DNA of 64,000 nucleotides from Pigmentiphaga litoralis (GCF_014651835.1 NZ_BMXQ01000001.1:1116001-1180000); one strand, 5' to 3'. Shown: positions 28,381-37,385, counted from the first letter of the stretch. Numbers and translations: made by a program. The notes: generated from the letters alone by a model not told the origin.

Positions 28381-28541
28381 GTTTTGGCCGAAGGTGTACC
28401 GCGGCTTTCCATCCGTAATACATCCACACACCTATGTCAGGTTCCTTGCCCTACTGTTTCGGTGAAGCGCAAGTCGACTCATCCAAATTGTGGGTCGCCG
28501 ACTTTTTCCCGACTTTTCCATCCAGAACAAAGAGGCAAGCC

Positions 28542-28958
28542 ATGGGTATTCTGAGCAACATCTTTAGCAAGATCTTTCCTTCGTCGCACGCAGCTGACAA
28601 ACCCGCCGATGGCGCAGCGCCTGCTGGCGCGCCCCCGGTCGGTTCGGCACCCGTAGGATCGCCCGCACCGGGCACGGCGGCCGCCCCCGCCGCCATGTCG
28701 CAGGTCGACGTGGAAGCCATCCTGGACGGCAAGGCGCAGCAGGCCGGCGAAAAGCTGAACTGGCGCACGTCGATCGTCGATCTGCTCAAGCTGCTGCAGT
28801 TGGACAGCAGCCTGCAATCGCGCAAGGAACTGGCGCAGGAGCTGCAGTATTCGGGCGACACATCGGATTCGGCTGCCATGAATATCTGGCTGCACAAGCA
28901 GGTCATGAACAAGCTGGCCGCCAATGGCGGCAAGGTGCCGGCTGACCTGAAAGATTAA
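28542..28958 (+). CDS. DUF3597 domain-containing protein
   Basis: A 138-residue cytoplasmic protein. The start MGILSNIFSKIFP is typical of DUF3597, followed by a Pro/Ala/Gly-rich linker (about 17-50) and a conserved helical C-terminal domain (LNWRTSIVDLLKLLQLDSS, then KELAQELQY). The fold of this family is reported as LysM-like in name only, and its function is unknown. ATG 28542 has the AGAGGC ribosome site. It is monocistronic, with a terminator at 29022. Confidence 0.88.
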   Translation: MGILSNIFSKIFPSSHAADKPADGAAPAGAPPVGSAPVGSPAPGTAAAPAAMSQVDVEAILDGKAQQAGEKLNWRTSIVDLLKLLQLDSSLQSRKELAQELQYSGDTSDSAAMNIWLHKQVMNKLAANGGKVPADLKD

Positions 28959-29021
28959 TGCAGTCACCGCCCCGCTCGGCCCCTGGGTCGAGTCCGGGGT
29001 AAACTGCAGGCAGTACCGAAA

Positions 29022-29048
29022 CAGGAGCTCTAGCGAGCTCCTGTTTTT
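29022..29048 (+). terminator. Terminator after the DUF3597 gene
   Basis: A perfect CAGGAGCTC/GAGCTCCTG stem with TAGC loop, followed by five T. Confidence 0.93.
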
Positions 29049-29183
29049 GTTTCCAATGCCGCGATTGCCTTGGCGCCACGCGGGTCCGCGGGTCAGCCCC
29101 GAGGCGGGTGCCCTGCCCTTGCGGTTATCATCCTTGCCTGCGACCGCTCGAGCGGCCACCTTTTTCCACTACCAGACTTCTTC

Positions 29184-29705
29184 ATGCCTCATCTCAAACA
29201 AAACGCGTATTCCCACGAAGAACTGTTGAGCTGCAGCCGCGGCGAATTGTTCGGGCCGGGCAATGCGCAACTGCCCGCCGGCAATATGCTGATGATCGAC
29301 CGCATCGTCCAGATTTCGGACCAGGGCGGCAAGCACGGCAAGGGCGAGATCGTCGCCGAACTCGATATCACGCCGGACCTGTGGTTCTTTGCCTGCCATT
29401 TCGAAGGCGACCCGGTCATGCCGGGCTGCCTGGGCCTGGACGCGATGTGGCAATTGCTGGGCTTCTACTTGGGCTGGCAGGGCAATCCAGGGCGCGGCCG
29501 CGCGCTGGGCTCCGGCGAAGTCAAGTTTGTTGGCCAGGTGCTGCCCACCGCCAAGAAGGTCACGTACCGCATCGACATCAAACGCACGATCAATCGTTCG
29601 CTGGTGCTCGGCATCGCCGACGGGTCGATGAGCGTCGATGGCCGCGAGATCTATACCGCCGAAGGCCTGCGCGTCGGCCTCTTCACGTCGACCGAAAGCT
29701 TCTGA
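29184..29705 (+). CDS. fabA: 3-hydroxydecanoyl-ACP dehydratase/isomerase FabA
   Basis: Makes the cis double bond of unsaturated fatty acids by dehydrating and isomerising 3-hydroxydecanoyl-ACP. The 173 residues match the family length. The catalytic His lies in [14 protein letters not shown] and the Asp in [17 protein letters not shown] 29184 ([10 protein letters not shown]) is the conserved start; an upstream open frame to 29070 is ignored. The usual partner fabB is not adjacent here. Confidence 0.96.
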   Translation: MPHLKQNAYSHEELLSCSRGELFGPGNAQLPAGNMLMIDRIVQISDQGGKHGKGEIVAELDITPDLWFFACHFEGDPVMPGCLGLDAMWQLLGFYLGWQGNPGRGRALGSGEVKFVGQVLPTAKKVTYRIDIKRTINRSLVLGIADGSMSVDGREIYTAEGLRVGLFTSTESF

Positions 29706-29748
29706 CCCCGGCAACGGTCCGCCCGAGAGCTTCCGACACGCCGGCCCC

Positions 29749-30204
29749 ATGACACTTTCATACGTCCGCCGCGTCGCATGGCTGGCACTGCTGGCTGCGC
29801 TGATGCACGTGCTGCTGCCGGCCGCGCATGCGATGGCGGGCGGGAGACTGGCCGACGGCGCTCTGGCGGGCGCCCGAACGTCGGGTTCGGCGACCGTGCC
29901 TGCCGCGTTCTGCCTGTCGCCCGGGTCACCGTTGGAAAGCGTGCTGCGAGGCTCGGCAGTGCCTGGCGGTGTTGGGCCGAGTGCGTCGACCGACGGAAAT
30001 CCCGCACCGTCGCACGACACAACAGCCGCGCTATGCCCGCTTTGTATCGCAGGCGCCATGGCTGCCGTTCTGCCGCCGGCGCCTGAAATGACGGCCACGT
30101 CCCGCATCCTGTCCTGCGTGCTGGCACGCCGTGCCGTCGATGTGCCGACGCCCGGCATCGTCCTGCTGTCCTTCCTGTCCAGAGGCCCGCCAGCCCAAGG
30201 GTGA
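29749..30204 (+). CDS. DUF2946 family small exported protein
   Basis: A 151-residue protein with an N-terminal hydrophobic signal (VAWLALLAALMHVLLPAAHAMA), a variable middle, a Cys pair in AALCPLCIAGAM and a C-terminal RGPP, the pattern of DUF2946. Such proteins often lie beside copper or TonB genes; the Cys pair may bind metal, but the function is unproven. It starts 43 nt after fabA and precedes the copper chaperone gene. Confidence 0.75.
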   Translation: MTLSYVRRVAWLALLAALMHVLLPAAHAMAGGRLADGALAGARTSGSATVPAAFCLSPGSPLESVLRGSAVPGGVGPSASTDGNPAPSHDTTAALCPLCIAGAMAAVLPPAPEMTATSRILSCVLARRAVDVPTPGIVLLSFLSRGPPAQG

Positions 30205-30288
30205 AACGACTCCTCGTGAGTCCCCTTCCCTTTGCGAGCCCCCGCAGGCCCCGCCGCCTGCCCCCTCCTCTCGACATCCAGGATGATC

Positions 30289-30777
30289 ATGACGCTGCGT
30301 ATCCTTACCCTGACTGCCCTTCTTCTGGGCACCCTGAGCACCTCCGCTTTCGCCCATGGCTACAAGGCCGGCGAGATCGACATCGGCCATCCGTGGGCCC
30401 GCGCGACCGTACCTGGCCAGCCGGCCGGCGGCGGTTTTCTGAAGCTGGACAATCGCGGCAAGGACGACAGATTGCTGGCCGTGCGGTCCGACGTGTCGGC
30501 CACGGCCGAGATTCACACCATGGAAATGAAAGACAACATCATGCGCATGCGCCAGGTGGAAGGCGTGGCGGTGCCGGCCGGCAAGACGGTCGAGTTTGCG
30601 CCGGGCGGCTATCACATCATGTTCATGCAGCTGAAGGCGCCGCTGAAACAGGGCACGAGTTTTCCGGCGACGCTGGTGTTTGAAAAAGCGGGCGAAGTGA
30701 AGGTCGATTTCAAGGTCGAAGCCATCAACTTCAACAGCCAGGGCAAACCGGCCGCCGGGGGTCATCAGCACCACTGA
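30289..30777 (+). CDS. Periplasmic copper chaperone PCu(A)C
   Basis: A 162-residue periplasmic protein with a cleavable signal ending at AFAHG. The copper-binding set H-x-M...M...H-x-M is visible as EIHTMEMKDNIMRM and GGYHIMFM. The family delivers Cu(I) to the CuA site of cytochrome oxidase, usually with SCO. A His-rich tail (GGHQHH) may add metal capacity. ATG 30289 is preferred over 30283 because of the AGGA ribosome site. The SCO gene 3 kb downstream is truncated. Confidence 0.92.
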   Translation: MTLRILTLTALLLGTLSTSAFAHGYKAGEIDIGHPWARATVPGQPAGGGFLKLDNRGKDDRLLAVRSDVSATAEIHTMEMKDNIMRMRQVEGVAVPAGKTVEFAPGGYHIMFMQLKAPLKQGTSFPATLVFEKAGEVKVDFKVEAINFNSQGKPAAGGHQHH

Positions 30778-30935
30778 ACGGCAGGTATTTTGTAACGCCC
30801 GATAGCGGCGAAACCCAGCTACCATGCGGGTTTCGCGGTTTCTACGCGCGAGTGTTGGAAAGGTGCAAGGTTTTCGTCAGTCGGCTGTGCAACAATCGCG
30901 GCGACAGTCAGATTCCCTGTTCTTCGAGAGTTACG

Positions 30936-31985
30936 TTGATACGCCTGCACCTTGCCCGTTTTGCCCTGCTCAGCAGTGTCGCCTTCGCGTTGAACGCGTT
31001 TGCCGCCGCCCCTGCCGCAGTCCCCGCCCCGGCCGCCGCGCCTGCCACCAAACCCGCTCCCACCGCCCCGATCATCGTGCTGAATTCGCTTGACGCGAAC
31101 CTGAGCCTGATCGACCCGGTGACCTACCAGGAGACCGGCCGCATCCCGACGGGCAAGGAACCGCATCACCTGTATCTGACACCGGATGAAAAATCGGTGA
31201 TCGTCGCGAACGCGTCGAGCGATTCGCTGACGCTGGTGGATCCGCGCACCGGCAAGTTCCAGCGCACCATTACCGGTATCGTGGACCCCTACCATCTTCG
31301 CTTTTCGCCGGACATGAAGTGGTTCATTACCGCGGCGAACCGTCTGGACCATATCGATATCTACCGCTGGCAGCCGTTGCCGACCGGCGGCTTCGACCTG
31401 AAGCTGGCCAAGCGCGTGCCCGCCGGCAAGACACCGAGCCACATCAACACCGACAGCAAGAGCACGACGGCGTATGTGTCGCTGCAGGACAGCGACCAGA
31501 TGATCGCGATCGACCTGGCCACGCAGACGCCCAAGTGGACGATCCCGGTGGGCAAGATGCCTGCGGATCTGTTCCTGTCGCCCGATGACAAGTTCCTGTT
31601 CCTGGCCCTGACGGGCGACAGCTTCGTCGAGGTCTATGACCTGACGGTGTCCCCCGCCAAGCTGGTCAAGAGGATCAAGACGGCGGCCGGCGCGCATGCG
31701 TTCCGCGCGCAGGGCGACAAGCGTCACGTTTTCGTCAGCAACCGGGTGGCCAACAGCATCAGCCGCATCGACATGCAGACCCAGACGGTGGTGGATACCT
31801 TCGCGGCGCCGGGCGGCCCCGATTGCATGGACGTGCTGGCCGATGGCAAGACGCTGCTGGTCACGTCGCGCTGGGCCAAGAAGCTGACCGTGATCGACCT
31901 GGAAACCAAGAAAGTGGTGCGCCAGGTCAATGTGGGCCGTTCGCCGCACGGCGTCTGGACGCTGGACCATGTACCGCTGCGTTAG
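30936..31985 (+). CDS. YVTN-type beta-propeller exported protein
   Basis: A 349-residue protein beginning at TTG 30936 (GAGAG ribosome site), with a signal peptide to about residue 25 (FALLSSVAFALNAFA), an Ala/Pro linker, and then repeated blades of the YVTN/lactonase-like family (for example GRIPTGKEPHHLYLTPDEK, VFVSNRVANSISRID, LLVTSRWAKKLTVIDLETK). Members are often periplasmic scaffolds or substrate binders without known catalysis. Its 3' end overlaps the deacetylase gene by 17 nt. Confidence 0.85.
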   Translation: MIRLHLARFALLSSVAFALNAFAAAPAAVPAPAAAPATKPAPTAPIIVLNSLDANLSLIDPVTYQETGRIPTGKEPHHLYLTPDEKSVIVANASSDSLTLVDPRTGKFQRTITGIVDPYHLRFSPDMKWFITAANRLDHIDIYRWQPLPTGGFDLKLAKRVPAGKTPSHINTDSKSTTAYVSLQDSDQMIAIDLATQTPKWTIPVGKMPADLFLSPDDKFLFLALTGDSFVEVYDLTVSPAKLVKRIKTAAGAHAFRAQGDKRHVFVSNRVANSISRIDMQTQTVVDTFAAPGGPDCMDVLADGKTLLVTSRWAKKLTVIDLETKKVVRQVNVGRSPHGVWTLDHVPLR

Positions 31986-32757
31986 GCGCGTCAGCCTGGC
32001 GCTGGCCGCAACCGGCCTGGTGGCCAGCACGGCGTTCGCCGCCGACTGCGACAAGTCGGTCTACCTGACCTTCGACACCGGCCACATGGGCGTCGCGCCC
32101 CTGATCGCCGATGTGTTGAAACGGAATGACGTGAAGGTGACGTTTTTTCTGGCCAACGAACGCACAAAGACCGAGGGCGGCAGCCTGGATGACCAGTGGG
32201 CGCCGTGGTGGAAGGCGCGCGCGGCCGAAGGCCATATGTTCGGTTCGCACACCTATGATCACGTGTACTGGCTGGCCGACCAGGCCGGCGGCACGTTTCG
32301 CATGAAGCCGAGCGCGGGGCCGAACGCGGGTCGGATCCGGCAGTGGACGTCGGCCGAGTATTGCGCCGAGCTGGACAAGGTCGCTACCCGCTTCAAGGCG
32401 ATGACGGGCCAGACTTTGAGTCCGCTGTTCCGCGCCCCGGGCGGCAAGCAGTCGCCTGCGCTGCTGGCGGCGGCCAAGACCTGCGGCTACAGCCATGTGG
32501 GCTGGGCCGAAGCGGGCTTTCTGGGCGACGAGTTGCCCAGCAAGGCCTACCCGAACCAAGCCTTGCTGGACCGCGCCCTGCAACGCATCCGGCCCGGCGA
32601 TATTCTGTTGGCGCACCTGGGCATCTGGTCGCGTCAGGACCCCTGGGCGCCTGCGGTGCTCGAGCCCCTGATCGTCGGCCTGAAGAACAAGGGCTTTTGT
32701 TTTGCCACGCTGAAAACCCATCCCGCCTATCGGGAGTGGCTCAAGACGAACGGTTGA
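31969..32757 (+). CDS. Exported polysaccharide deacetylase (NodB fold)
   Basis: A 262-residue protein with signal peptide (SLALAATGLVASTAFA). The NodB motifs are LTFDTGHMG (about 33), SHTYDH (His-x3-His, about 98), FRAPGG (about 158) and a final LAHLG. In classic enzymes motif 1 is TFDDG; here the second Asp, a metal ligand, is Thr, so metal binding or chemistry may differ. The likely target is an N-acetylated envelope glycan. It overlaps the propeller gene and is 2 nt from the next gene, so the three are coupled. Confidence 0.85.
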   Translation: MYRCVRRVSLALAATGLVASTAFAADCDKSVYLTFDTGHMGVAPLIADVLKRNDVKVTFFLANERTKTEGGSLDDQWAPWWKARAAEGHMFGSHTYDHVYWLADQAGGTFRMKPSAGPNAGRIRQWTSAEYCAELDKVATRFKAMTGQTLSPLFRAPGGKQSPALLAAAKTCGYSHVGWAEAGFLGDELPSKAYPNQALLDRALQRIRPGDILLAHLGIWSRQDPWAPAVLEPLIVGLKNKGFCFATLKTHPAYREWLKTNG

Positions 32758-32759
32758 CG

Positions 32760-33719
32760 ATGGACACGATCACTGACCTTTTTGCCGCCGCCCAGCAATG
32801 GCTGTTCGAAGCGGCCATCCAGCCCCTGCTGTTCGCGATGGGCATGGGCAATCTTGTCGAAGACGCCTTCGACGCCACCATGTGGCTGCTGGTGGGCGTG
32901 ATCCAGATCGTGGTGCTGGTCGCAGTGATCGCGCCCATGCAGCGCTGGAAGCCGGTCGAACAGGTGACCGACCACCGCGGCATCCGGCTCGACATGATCT
33001 ACACGGTCATCCACCGGCTGGGCATCTTCCGGGTCGCCTTGTTCTTTGCGATCGACCCGCTGTGGAACGCCATGTTCGGCAGTCTTCACGTGATGGGACT
33101 GTCGTCGTTCCAGCTGGATCAGCTCTGGCCCGGCGTGACCGACGGGCCAATTGCCAGCCTGCTGCTGTACCTGCTGCTGTTTGACCTGCTGGGCTACCTG
33201 TTCCACCGCGCCGTGCACAGCTACCGGTGGCTGTGGGCGCTCCATTCCGTGCATCACAGCCAGCGCCAGATGACGATGTGGAGCGACGATCGCAACCATC
33301 TGCTGGAAGACCTGCTGCATGACACGATGCTGGTGATTGCGTCGCAACTGATTGGCGTTGCGCCCGGCCAGTTCATCGCGATCGTTGCCATCAGCAACCT
33401 GATCGAAAGCTTTTCGCATGCCAATGTGCGGATCAGCTTTGGCAGGATCGGCGAAAAGCTGATCGTGGGTCCGCGCTTTCATCGCCTGCATCACGCCATT
33501 GGACTGGGCCACGAGTCACGCGGCCGCCGCCTGGGTGGGCACAACTTTGCGGTCCTTTTCCCGATCTGGGACATCCTGTTCGGCACGGCGCACTTTGGCG
33601 GCAATTACGAAGCCACCGGCATTCGCGATCAGTTGCCCGAGCAAGGTGGCCGCGATTATGGCGAGGGCTTCTTTGCGCAGCAGTGGCTGGGCCTCAAACG
33701 GATGGTGGGACGGGGCTGA
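32760..33719 (+). CDS. Sterol desaturase/fatty acid hydroxylase superfamily membrane protein
   Basis: A 319-residue integral membrane di-iron oxygenase. Hydrophobic helices lie at about 40-62, 85-105 and 125-145. The histidine clusters are FHRAVH, LHSVHHS and RFHRLHH, with another His in FSHANVR. Bacterial relatives hydroxylate or desaturate lipids or carotenoids, and the substrate is unknown. The ATG at 32760 follows the deacetylase stop by 2 nt. It is convergent with the SCO fragment, 4 nt away. Confidence 0.85.
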   Translation: MDTITDLFAAAQQWLFEAAIQPLLFAMGMGNLVEDAFDATMWLLVGVIQIVVLVAVIAPMQRWKPVEQVTDHRGIRLDMIYTVIHRLGIFRVALFFAIDPLWNAMFGSLHVMGLSSFQLDQLWPGVTDGPIASLLLYLLLFDLLGYLFHRAVHSYRWLWALHSVHHSQRQMTMWSDDRNHLLEDLLHDTMLVIASQLIGVAPGQFIAIVAISNLIESFSHANVRISFGRIGEKLIVGPRFHRLHHAIGLGHESRGRRLGGHNFAVLFPIWDILFGTAHFGGNYEATGIRDQLPEQGGRDYGEGFFAQQWLGLKRMVGRG

Positions 33720-33723
33720 ACGC

Positions 33724-33986
33724 TTACGCCGTCGCCATCAGCGTCTTGATGTCCGACGCGCATTCCTGCGCGCTCTGGTCGTGGCGCAGCGCGAGGCGCA
33801 GCTTGCCCTTCTGGTCGAACACGTAGGACAAGGACGTGTGGTCCATGGTGTAGGAACTGCCCGTGGGCACCTTCTGGTAGAACACCTTGAACGCATCGGC
33901 GGTGGCCTTGGTTTCGGCCAGGTCGCCGCGCAAGCCCAGAAAGGTCGGATCGAAGGCTTCGGTATAGGCCTTCAGAATCTCGGGCG
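33724..33986 (-). pseudogene. SCO1/SenC copper-chaperone gene, 5' half missing
   Basis: Only the C-terminal 87 or so residues remain: PEILKAYTEAF, FLGLRGDLAET, then the copper-ligand His in YTMDHTSLSYVFDQ and the end SDIKTLMATA. The N-terminus with its membrane anchor and the CxxxC copper motif is gone. The coding match stops at about 33980-33986, where sequence of an ABC binding protein on the other strand begins. It is too short to work as a SCO protein. Confidence 0.85.
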
Positions 33987-34796
33987 AAGTTCACGCCTCC
34001 CGGCTACAAGATCGAGGTCGTCCCGTTCGAGACGCCCACCGACGGCAAGAATGCCGTGGTCACGCGCTCCGTGGACTTTGGCGCGTTCGGCCTGGCTGCC
34101 GCAACCCTGGGCGGCGCGGCGGGCGAGCCCGTCGTCATCATTGGCGCGCAGTGCAACCGCGGCATGGCCATCGTCGGCCGCGCCGACGCGCCGGCCAACT
34201 CTGTCAAGACGCTCAAGGGCAAGAAGATCGGCATCCTGCCGGGCTCGACGCAGGAAGTCGTGTTCCTGGACCGCCTGAAGCAGGAAGGCATGACGATCAA
34301 GGACGTACAGTCGGTGCGCCTGTCGTTCAGCGAAATGCCCACCGCCATGGAACGCGGCGACATCGATGCCTATGTGGGCGCCGAGCCGGGTCCGTCGATC
34401 AGCGTGGGACGCGGGGTCGGCAAGGTCATCGAGTTCCCGTACAACACGCCGACCGGGTCGGTGAACATGGTCATGACGACGCATGCCGAGACCGTCAAGG
34501 CCAAGCCGGAACTGATCAAGGTGTTCCTGGAGATCCATCGCAAGGCGACGGAATATGCCATGTCGAATCGCGCCGCCTTCATCGAGATGTCGTCCGCCAA
34601 GCTGGGCATTCCTGCCAAGGTCGTGGAAGTGGCTGCGCCCAACGTGGAGCTGACCTGGAAGATCGACGAGGACTGGACGACGCGAGCCAAGTACTACGGT
34701 GCGCAAATGCTGGACAAGAAGCAGATTCGCCAGTTGCCCAATTACGCGACGTTCATTGATACGACCTTTATCCAGCAGGTCGCGGCGACGAAATAA
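33987..34796 (+). pseudogene. ABC transporter substrate-binding protein, 5' end missing
   Basis: About 269 residues of an SsuA/NMT1-like binding protein (GYKIEVVPFETPTDGKNAVV, SVDFGAFGLAAATLG, KGKKIGILPGSTQEVVF). Signal peptide and roughly the first 50-70 residues are absent, and no credible start codon with ribosome site exists. A GTG at 34056 would give a cytoplasmic fragment. The stop TAA overlaps the permease ATG by one base, the normal operon arrangement. The junction with the SCO remnant at about 33985 suggests a deletion that removed both divergent 5' ends. Confidence 0.82.
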
Positions 34797-35671
34797 TGGC
34801 CAGCCTTCCGACCCCTCCCGCAGGCGCCTTGCCCCTGCCCGATAGCGACGAGGCCGCGGTGGTCGAGACGGGTACGCGGCGGACGGCGGCTGCCACCCTG
34901 CGGCGCGTCGTGACGCCGTGGCTGCTGCCGCTCGGCCTGTTGATTGCCTGGGACCTGGCGGTCCGGTTGACGCGCACGCAGTTGATCCCCCTGCCCTATG
35001 ACGTCGCCCGCATGCTGGTCGACTTTACGGTAGGCGGGGTGTACGACGATGCGTTCAGCGAAACGCTGCCGCTGCATGTATGGAAGTCGGTCACGCGGGT
35101 CTATGGCGGCTTTGTTGCGGCGGCGATCGTGGGCATTCCGCTGGGACTGCTGATCGGCCGCATCAAGCTGGTCCGCGACGTGGTCGACCCGACGCTGCAG
35201 TTGCTGCGGCCGGTGCCGGTCACGGCGTGGCTGCCCTTGTCGATGATCTTTTTCGGCCTGGGCCCGAATGCCGCGATCTTCCTGGTGTTCCTGGGGGCGT
35301 TCTATCCGATCGTGTTCAACACGACATTCGGTGTGCGCGCCGTGGACCATCGCTTGTTCGAGGCGTCGGCCATGCTCGGCTGCAGTGGCCCGGCCATGTT
35401 CCGGCAGGTGGTGCTGCCGGCCGCGCTGCCGTCGATCCTGAACGGCTTGCGTCTGGGCCACGGCTTTGCGTGGATCCTGATCGTGGTCGGCGAAATGACC
35501 GGCGTGCCCGAAGGACTGGGCGCGGTGATCATGGACGGGCGCATGCTGTCGCGGACCGACCTGGTCATTGCCGGCATGATCGTGATCGGCCTGGCCGGCT
35601 TCCTGACCGACCGCGTGCTGGTCATGGTGAACAACCGATTGCTCAAATGGAGTCCGCAACATCATGTCTGA
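34796..35671 (+). CDS. ABC transporter permease (SsuC/TauC type)
   Basis: A 291-residue inner-membrane subunit with six predicted helices and the EAA loop (EASAMLGCSGPAMFRQVVLPAALPS, split here as EASAMLGCSG and QVVLPAALPS). The family imports sulfonates, nitrate, bicarbonate or pyrimidine precursors; the ligand is not evident. It is complete although its binding protein is broken, so the importer works only if another binding protein serves it. It overlaps the ATPase gene by 8 nt. Confidence 0.9.
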   Translation: MASLPTPPAGALPLPDSDEAAVVETGTRRTAAATLRRVVTPWLLPLGLLIAWDLAVRLTRTQLIPLPYDVARMLVDFTVGGVYDDAFSETLPLHVWKSVTRVYGGFVAAAIVGIPLGLLIGRIKLVRDVVDPTLQLLRPVPVTAWLPLSMIFFGLGPNAAIFLVFLGAFYPIVFNTTFGVRAVDHRLFEASAMLGCSGPAMFRQVVLPAALPSILNGLRLGHGFAWILIVVGEMTGVPEGLGAVIMDGRMLSRTDLVIAGMIVIGLAGFLTDRVLVMVNNRLLKWSPQHHV

Positions 35672-36491
35672 CAGCGACCTCCGCCGACGGCCCCTGCCCA
35701 TTCTTTCCATCGAGGGTGTGAGCAAACGTTTTTCAGTAGGCGGCAAGACCGTCCAGGCCCTGGCCTCGGTCGACCTGCGGATCGACAAGGGCGAGTTCGT
35801 GTGCCTGATCGGCGCGTCGGGCTGCGGCAAGTCCACGCTGCTGCGCATCATGGCCGGCTTCGAGACGACCTCCTCGGGCAAGGTCAGCATGTATGGCGCG
35901 CCGATCACCGGTCCCGGACCGGAGCGGGGCATGGTCTTCCAGGACTATGGCCTGTTTCCGTGGCTGACGGTGAAGGAGAACATCGGCTTCGGACCGAAGC
36001 AGCGGCATCTTCCCAAGGCGAAGCTGGACGAGATCGCTGCGCACTACACCGACATGGTGGGCCTGTCGGCTTTTGCCGATTACTACCCGGGGCAGTTGTC
36101 GGGCGGGATGAAGCAGCGGGTGGCGATCGCCCGCGTGCTGGCCAATGATTGCGAAGTGTTGTTGATGGACGAGCCGTTCGGCGCGCTGGATGCGTTGACG
36201 CGCGAGAAGCTGCAGCAGGACCTGCTGGAGATCTGGGCGCGCACGAAGGTGACGGTGGTGTTCGTGACGCACGCCGTGGAAGAAGCGGTGCTGATGTCGG
36301 ACCGGGTGGTGGTGATGACGGCCGGACCGGGCCGGATCGAAGAAGATATTCCTTTGCTGTTGCCGCGGCCGCGCGAGGTATCGGAGCCCGGCTTCAATGA
36401 GGTTCGGCGGAGCATTACGCAGCGGCTGAGCAGCCATGTGGCGACCCGGGCGCCGATTGAGGTGGCGGCGCCGGCGGGAGTGCCGTCATGA
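35664..36491 (+). CDS. ABC transporter ATP-binding protein (SsuB/TauB type)
   Basis: A 275-residue ATPase with Walker A GASGCGKST, signature LSGGMKQR, Walker B VLLMDEPFGALD and H-loop VTHAVEEA. It pairs with the preceding permease. Its stop overlaps the start of the downstream hydrolase by 4 nt (ATGA). Confidence 0.93.
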   Translation: MSDSDLRRRPLPILSIEGVSKRFSVGGKTVQALASVDLRIDKGEFVCLIGASGCGKSTLLRIMAGFETTSSGKVSMYGAPITGPGPERGMVFQDYGLFPWLTVKENIGFGPKQRHLPKAKLDEIAAHYTDMVGLSAFADYYPGQLSGGMKQRVAIARVLANDCEVLLMDEPFGALDALTREKLQQDLLEIWARTKVTVVFVTHAVEEAVLMSDRVVVMTAGPGRIEEDIPLLLPRPREVSEPGFNEVRRSITQRLSSHVATRAPIEVAAPAGVPS

Positions 36492-37309
36492 GCGCCATCT
36501 ATCGCGGCATGACCCGCGCGCAGCTGGACGCGGCGTACGACAACAGCAAGGGCGTGGCGAACAGCAGTGTGCTGATGGCGGACCTGGATCGGCGCAGTGC
36601 GGAGTTGCGGGCGGCGTATCCGGATTACCTGAACCTGGCGTATGGCCCGGCGCCGCGCAACCGGATCGATTATTTTTCGTCGGGCCGGCCGGGTCCGCTG
36701 CTGATTTTCATTCATGGCGGCTATTGGCAGATGCGGCACAAGGATACGTTCAGCGCCTTGGCGGCGGGGCCCCTGGCGCATGGGATCCATGTAGCGATGG
36801 TGGGCTATACCCTGGCGCCCGAGGCGACGCTGGCGCAGATCGTGGCGGAGTGCCGGCGGGCGGTGGCGTGGCTGGGCGAGCATGCACCGACGTTTGGCGG
36901 CGATGCGGAACATATGATCGTGTCGGGCTGGTCAGCGGGCGGGCATCTGGCGGCGATGTGTCTGGATGAGCCGGGGGTGCATAGTGGACTGGCGATCAGC
37001 GGGATCTATGATCTTGAGCCGGTGCGGATGAATTATCTGAATGACAAGTTGCGGTTGACGCCAGCGGATGAAAGGTCGCTGAGCCCCTTGCATTTGCCAT
37101 TGAGTTCGAAGCCGCTGGTGTTGGCGTATGGCGGGGCGGAGCTGCCGGAGTTGCAGCGGCAGTCGGAGGTGTTCGAGGCGGCGCGGGCGCATCTTCCGGG
37201 GCATATTGCGTGTTTGCCGGGGTTGAACCATTTCACGATTCTGGATGAGTTCGTGAGTCCTACCGGGGCGTTGACGCGGAAGGTTCGGAAGCTGGCGGCG
37301 TTGATTTAG
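36488..37309 (+). CDS. Alpha/beta hydrolase, kynurenine-formamidase/esterase-like
   Basis: A 273-residue alpha/beta-hydrolase with oxyanion motif HGGYW (about 77), nucleophile GWSAGG (Ser about 141), and a likely catalytic His in GLNHFTILDEF. The HGGYW form is typical of KynB-like amide/ester hydrolases. The other kyn genes are absent; its place at the end of an importer operon suggests it acts on the imported compound. Codon choice changes towards CGG, TTG, GAT and CAT compared with the upstream genes. Confidence 0.85.
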   Translation: MSAIYRGMTRAQLDAAYDNSKGVANSSVLMADLDRRSAELRAAYPDYLNLAYGPAPRNRIDYFSSGRPGPLLIFIHGGYWQMRHKDTFSALAAGPLAHGIHVAMVGYTLAPEATLAQIVAECRRAVAWLGEHAPTFGGDAEHMIVSGWSAGGHLAAMCLDEPGVHSGLAISGIYDLEPVRMNYLNDKLRLTPADERSLSPLHLPLSSKPLVLAYGGAELPELQRQSEVFEAARAHLPGHIACLPGLNHFTILDEFVSPTGALTRKVRKLAALI

Positions 37310-37385
37310 GTTTTGCTTGCGGTGGTGGTGTCTTGGTGCTGGCTTTTGGGTACTTGCCTGCGGTGGGGGGTTCTTGCGCGGCCGC

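Noticed and set aside
34056-34796. Functional short cytoplasmic binding protein from GTG 34056
   Set aside because: The start lies in the middle of a conserved domain and lacks a ribosome site and signal peptide; truncation is the better explanation.
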